Source: Pholis gunnellus | Taxonomy: Eukaryota > Chordata > Actinopteri > Perciformes > Pholidae | Direction: 5' to 3' | Length of the DNA stretch: 64,000 bases | Assembly: GCA_910591455.2 (NCBI GenBank) | Contig: OU342804.1 | Location: 13,548,133-13,612,132 of the forward strand | Shown: one piece after another, positions 61,077 to 64,000 of the stretch | Layout of the letters: each line of letters starts with the position of its first letter | Position numbering within the stretch: position 1 is the first letter of the stretch | The notes under the pieces: generated by a model | Told to the model about the DNA's origin: nothing | Database searches by the model: none | The model's input: only the letters and a program-made list of their open reading frames with translations | Made by a program: the position numbers and the translations under genes

Positions 61077-63979
61077 TATAGCATGGGACAGAGGAGGTCA
61101 CATCTGAAGAAGAGGAGGAGGAAGAGATGGGAGAGGTACGTTATCATCGTCTAAACACTCAATGTATTGCTCTTAGAAGGTTGTACGAGATGCTCGGTAA
61201 TGAAACACTTGTAATTTCCTCCCGTCTTTGTCACACATGAATTGAAAGAGGAATGTTTAAGCTGTCAGCAAAGCATATTGTTTAATAAAGATGACCATGT
61301 TTTTGAATGGTCTGTCTGTCCTTATCCTCCACCAATACATACACATGATTATTGTCTTTAGGTTTGATGTGATTATGATCTAGTCACCCTGGTTATTCAC
61401 GAGCTGATGTCAATGTTGGCTTCGTTACAGTGTTATTCTAGTGAACGAGGACGTTTAAGCACATCTTCTGGCTTTGATTCCTGGACTCTTTTCATATTGC
61501 ATGTTTTGCTGGAGAGCCAGAAAGTATTTACACTGTCTAAAATAACAAATATTATACGACAGGACATAGAGGATCTGGACCACTATGAAATGAAAGAGGA
61601 GGAGCCTGTGGACGGGAAGAAATCCGAGGACGATGGCATCGAGAAGGAGAATTTAGCCATCCTGGAGAAAATCCGAAAGAACCAGAGGCAGGACCACTTG
61701 AATGTAAGTCTTTATTCAGTAAAGTACATATATTTTAGGGTGCTGAGACCCTTGTCGTTGATAACACCTTTCTGAAATATATCTTAACTATGGAGCTAAT
61801 GTTGTTTTGAATTTGGCAGGGCGCTGTGTCTGGCTCCGTGCAGGCCTCCGACCGCCTGATGAAGGAGCTCAGAGAGATCTACAGGTCTCAGAGTTACAAG
61901 ACAGGTATGCACTCAGCACAGTGGTCTGCTCTTTAAACTATTGCCTCAGAATGGACTTACAGTGGTATGAGAATGGAGCTACATGTTCAAATACATGTTA
62001 TGCTTTGAGATTAAATCATTGTAGTTTTTACTAAACTCTTGTATAATCAATTTCTTTTGCAGGCATCTATTCGGTCGAGCTTGTCAACGACAGCCTGTAT
62101 GAATGGCACGTCAAACTAAGGACGTAAGTAACCGCGGGATCTTGTGTCACGTATTATTTATCTCCACGTCAGCATAAACGCAGACTGATGTCATAATTTA
62201 TTGACCAACAGGGTGGATCCAGATAGCCCCTTGCACAGCGATTTACAGGTCCTAAAGGAAAAGGAAGGAATGGATTACATTTTACTAAACTTCTCATATA
62301 AAGTGAGTAAACTTGACTCTACATTTAAAAAAATAATATATATATATATATATTAGTGCTGTGCGATATGACCAAAAATGTATATCACGGTATTTTGCAT
62401 AACTTTGGTGGTACCACGGTATATCACGGTATTCTTTTCAAACTCGTACACCTGTGCGGAAGAGAAACACTTTTATTTCAATGTTTTCGCAGCACTCGTA
62501 TAGGAATGAGGTCTTTTCAGCAATTTCAATTGTTAAAATCGACCAGAGATATTTGACTTTCACACATAGATTATCATGAGATCTGCTCTATGATGTCTTT
62601 CCTTGTTTCTCCTCCCTGTGTCACGGTGTGGGTACATCTCACTAGAGTAAGGAAACGTTTCAGAATACCCTTATTTGATTGGCTAAACTGCATCACGTGA
62701 CGTGATTTACAACGCATTGGTCGGCGTTTTTCCTGCACCTAAGCGCCTTAACAAGTGCCGTAAATGCTGGAAAGGAGCGTGAATGAGTGCGCTGCATAAG
62801 GCAAAGGCCCGCAACCCACTGAAAACGGGTCCGCAGCGACCCACCAGTTGAGAATCTCTGGTCTGCAGGATCGTGACGAGCGGTGAACAGCTGTTCGTGT
62901 GGCGTCTCTTCCGCTTTCCTTCAGCTACATTCCCCTGGGTCCTAAGTCTCTCCCGTTACAGCGTCTTATCACCCTCTATGTACCAACGTACATCTATTAC
63001 AAATGCCACACATATTAAACGTAATCAGCGTTGCATATGTGTCAAACTCTGTCGGTGCATCTCTGGTCTATCTATGTTCATCCTGCATCAATCTGTTCTG
63101 TTCTTTAATGTAACGTTGTGCACGTGATGAGCCTCTCCCAGCTGTTAGCAGACTGTTGTGCTAGCAGGCGAGTGAGCTGTACCCAGCATGCAGTTCGGCA
63201 GTGAAATTATATAAATGTACAATTATTAGTGTTACAAATTGTTTCTGTGTCACAAACTGTTGTGTCGTGGTGTTTTGCCCTGTGAAATAGCGTTAGTTGT
63301 GGGTTATTCATTGTTGTGTTATAAAGTTAGAACCATCATCAAGGGTCCCTCTCAATACAGTTAATATGCCACCTACTGAAGATTGACAGTTGTTGATAGA
63401 CTGTGCTCTAGTATGAAGGTATATGAAAAATTCATATCGTACGGGAAATTAATGCCGGTATACCGCCCAGCACTAATATATATATATATATACACCATTT
63501 TGGAGTCTTTGAAGTCTGTAAACTGAGCGTTTCTGCTGGCCCTGCTTTGCAGGATAATTTCCCCTTTGATCCACCTTTCGTCCGAGTGGTTTCGCCTGTG
63601 CTTTCTGGAGGGTGAGTTCATTTAGCTGGTACACTTTTTCACAGTTTTTTCCCTCTTGGAAGAGGACTTAATTATGTTGTTCTGATTTTGTTGTTCTGTG
63701 TTTGCTTAGTTATGTTCTTGGAGGAGGTGCCCTGTGCATGGAACTTCTCACCAAACAGGTACGTCAAGTGTATTCTTTTTAAAGAAGTAAAAGAATGTGA
63801 ATTTGCACGACATAATATTCAATATATTTGTGTCTGTTTTTCTTCAAAACTAATTTTATTGACATTGGGTTTTGTGATTGCAGGGTTGGAGCAGTGCCTA
63901 TTCCATTGAGTCTGTCATCATGCAGATCAATGCCACTTTAGTCAAAGGAAAAGCCAGAGTGCAGTTTGGAGCCAATAAA
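58437..63979 (+). CDS. ube2q2: Ubiquitin-conjugating enzyme E2 Q2 (partial, 3' end beyond the window)
   Basis: A cytosolic E2 that accepts ubiquitin from E1 on an active-site cysteine. Exons are 58437-58595, 58989-59093, 60602-60724, 61082-61135, 61563-61703, 61820-61904, 62063-62123, 62212-62302, 63553-63611, 63710-63758 and 63884-63979: 341 residues in frame, all but roughly the last 30 of the family length. N-terminal RWD-like part starts [20 protein letters not shown] low-complexity acidic linker follows ([12 protein letters not shown], then [15 protein letters not shown]). The UBC fold has [29 protein letters not shown] and the active-site cysteine in [18 protein letters not shown]. The start codon is set by the conserved N-terminus. 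Intron 3 has a GC donor (CGAAAG|GCAAGG) and a TG repeat right before its acceptor. The final exons lie to the right of the window. Confidence 0.96.
61035..61073 (+). repeat. TG repeat adjoining the ube2q2 intron 3 acceptor
   Basis: About 19 TG units end 8 bases before the acceptor TTTGTATAG|CATGGG at 61081/61082, occupying the place of the polypyrimidine tract. Confidence 0.9.
62353..63477. mobile_element. 1.1-kb inverted-repeat DNA element in ube2q2 intron 8
   Basis: The left end TTAGTGCTGTGCGATAT and complement of the right end TTAGTGCTGGGCGGTAT are inverted repeats, and both sides run into (TA)n, so the target duplication is hidden (TA or a multiple). The interior includes tatcacggtatt words near the left end and a phrase (gcgacccaccagttgagaat) common in other fish transposons, suggesting nesting. 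No transposase frame is visible. Confidence 0.65.
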
Positions 63980-64000
63980 GTAAGTGAGGAAGCAGCTTTC

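Noticed and set aside
63688..63909. Separate small gene near the right edge
   Set aside because: It is ube2q2 exon 10 read into its intron and then out of frame into exon 11.

Overview
The window is vertebrate nuclear DNA, most likely from a percomorph teleost. The genes have short phase-consistent exons with GT-AG or GC-AG introns, there are many CA/TG microsatellites, and the introns carry short palindromic repeats typical of spiny-rayed fish genomes. The species itself cannot be read from the sequence.

The left half (about 1.7-33.2 kb) is the neuronal nicotinic acetylcholine receptor cluster in the order and orientation known from other vertebrates: chrna5 (+), chrna3 (-), chrnb4 (-). All three keep the Cys-loop receptor exon plan (45-nt and 110-nt exons, one large exon for M1-M3 and the cytoplasmic loop, and a short last exon for M4). 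They encode subunits that co-assemble into ganglionic and habenular alpha3-beta4(-alpha5) channels. Two unrelated genes sit between chrna5 and chrna3: an uninterrupted UDP-glucuronosyltransferase reading frame (UGT5-like, +) and a two-Ig-domain type I membrane protein with an acidic, tyrosine-containing tail (-).

From 33.2 to 42.8 kb there is a gene-poor spacer with decayed repeats and a few complex stretches that might be regulatory.

From 42,794 to 52,987 lies the most unusual object in the window: a 10.2-kb block bounded by CAGAGATGG...CCATCTCTG inverted ends and an exact 8-bp target duplication (AATACACC), the signature of one hAT-superfamily insertion. I see no hAT transposase in it. It carries a truncated Ty1/copia-type retrotransposon with a primer site matching the anticodon arm of initiator tRNA-Met, a near-identical 838-bp tandem array (about 3.7 copies), a GC-rich minisatellite, a probable solo LTR with a 4-bp duplication, a LINE scrap and a second LTR-like block. 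The host DNA around it was already a roughly 110-bp tandem duplication, so the empty site can be reconstructed.

From 53 to 57.8 kb there is another spacer, followed by ube2q2 (+), an E2 ubiquitin-conjugating enzyme gene whose last exons run off the right edge. Its introns hold a 1.1-kb inverted-repeat element and a TG repeat directly against a 3' splice site.

Splice peculiarities stand out. Three introns in three different genes use GC donors. chrna5 has an extra 77-bp intron and has lost the paired cysteines that define alpha subunits.
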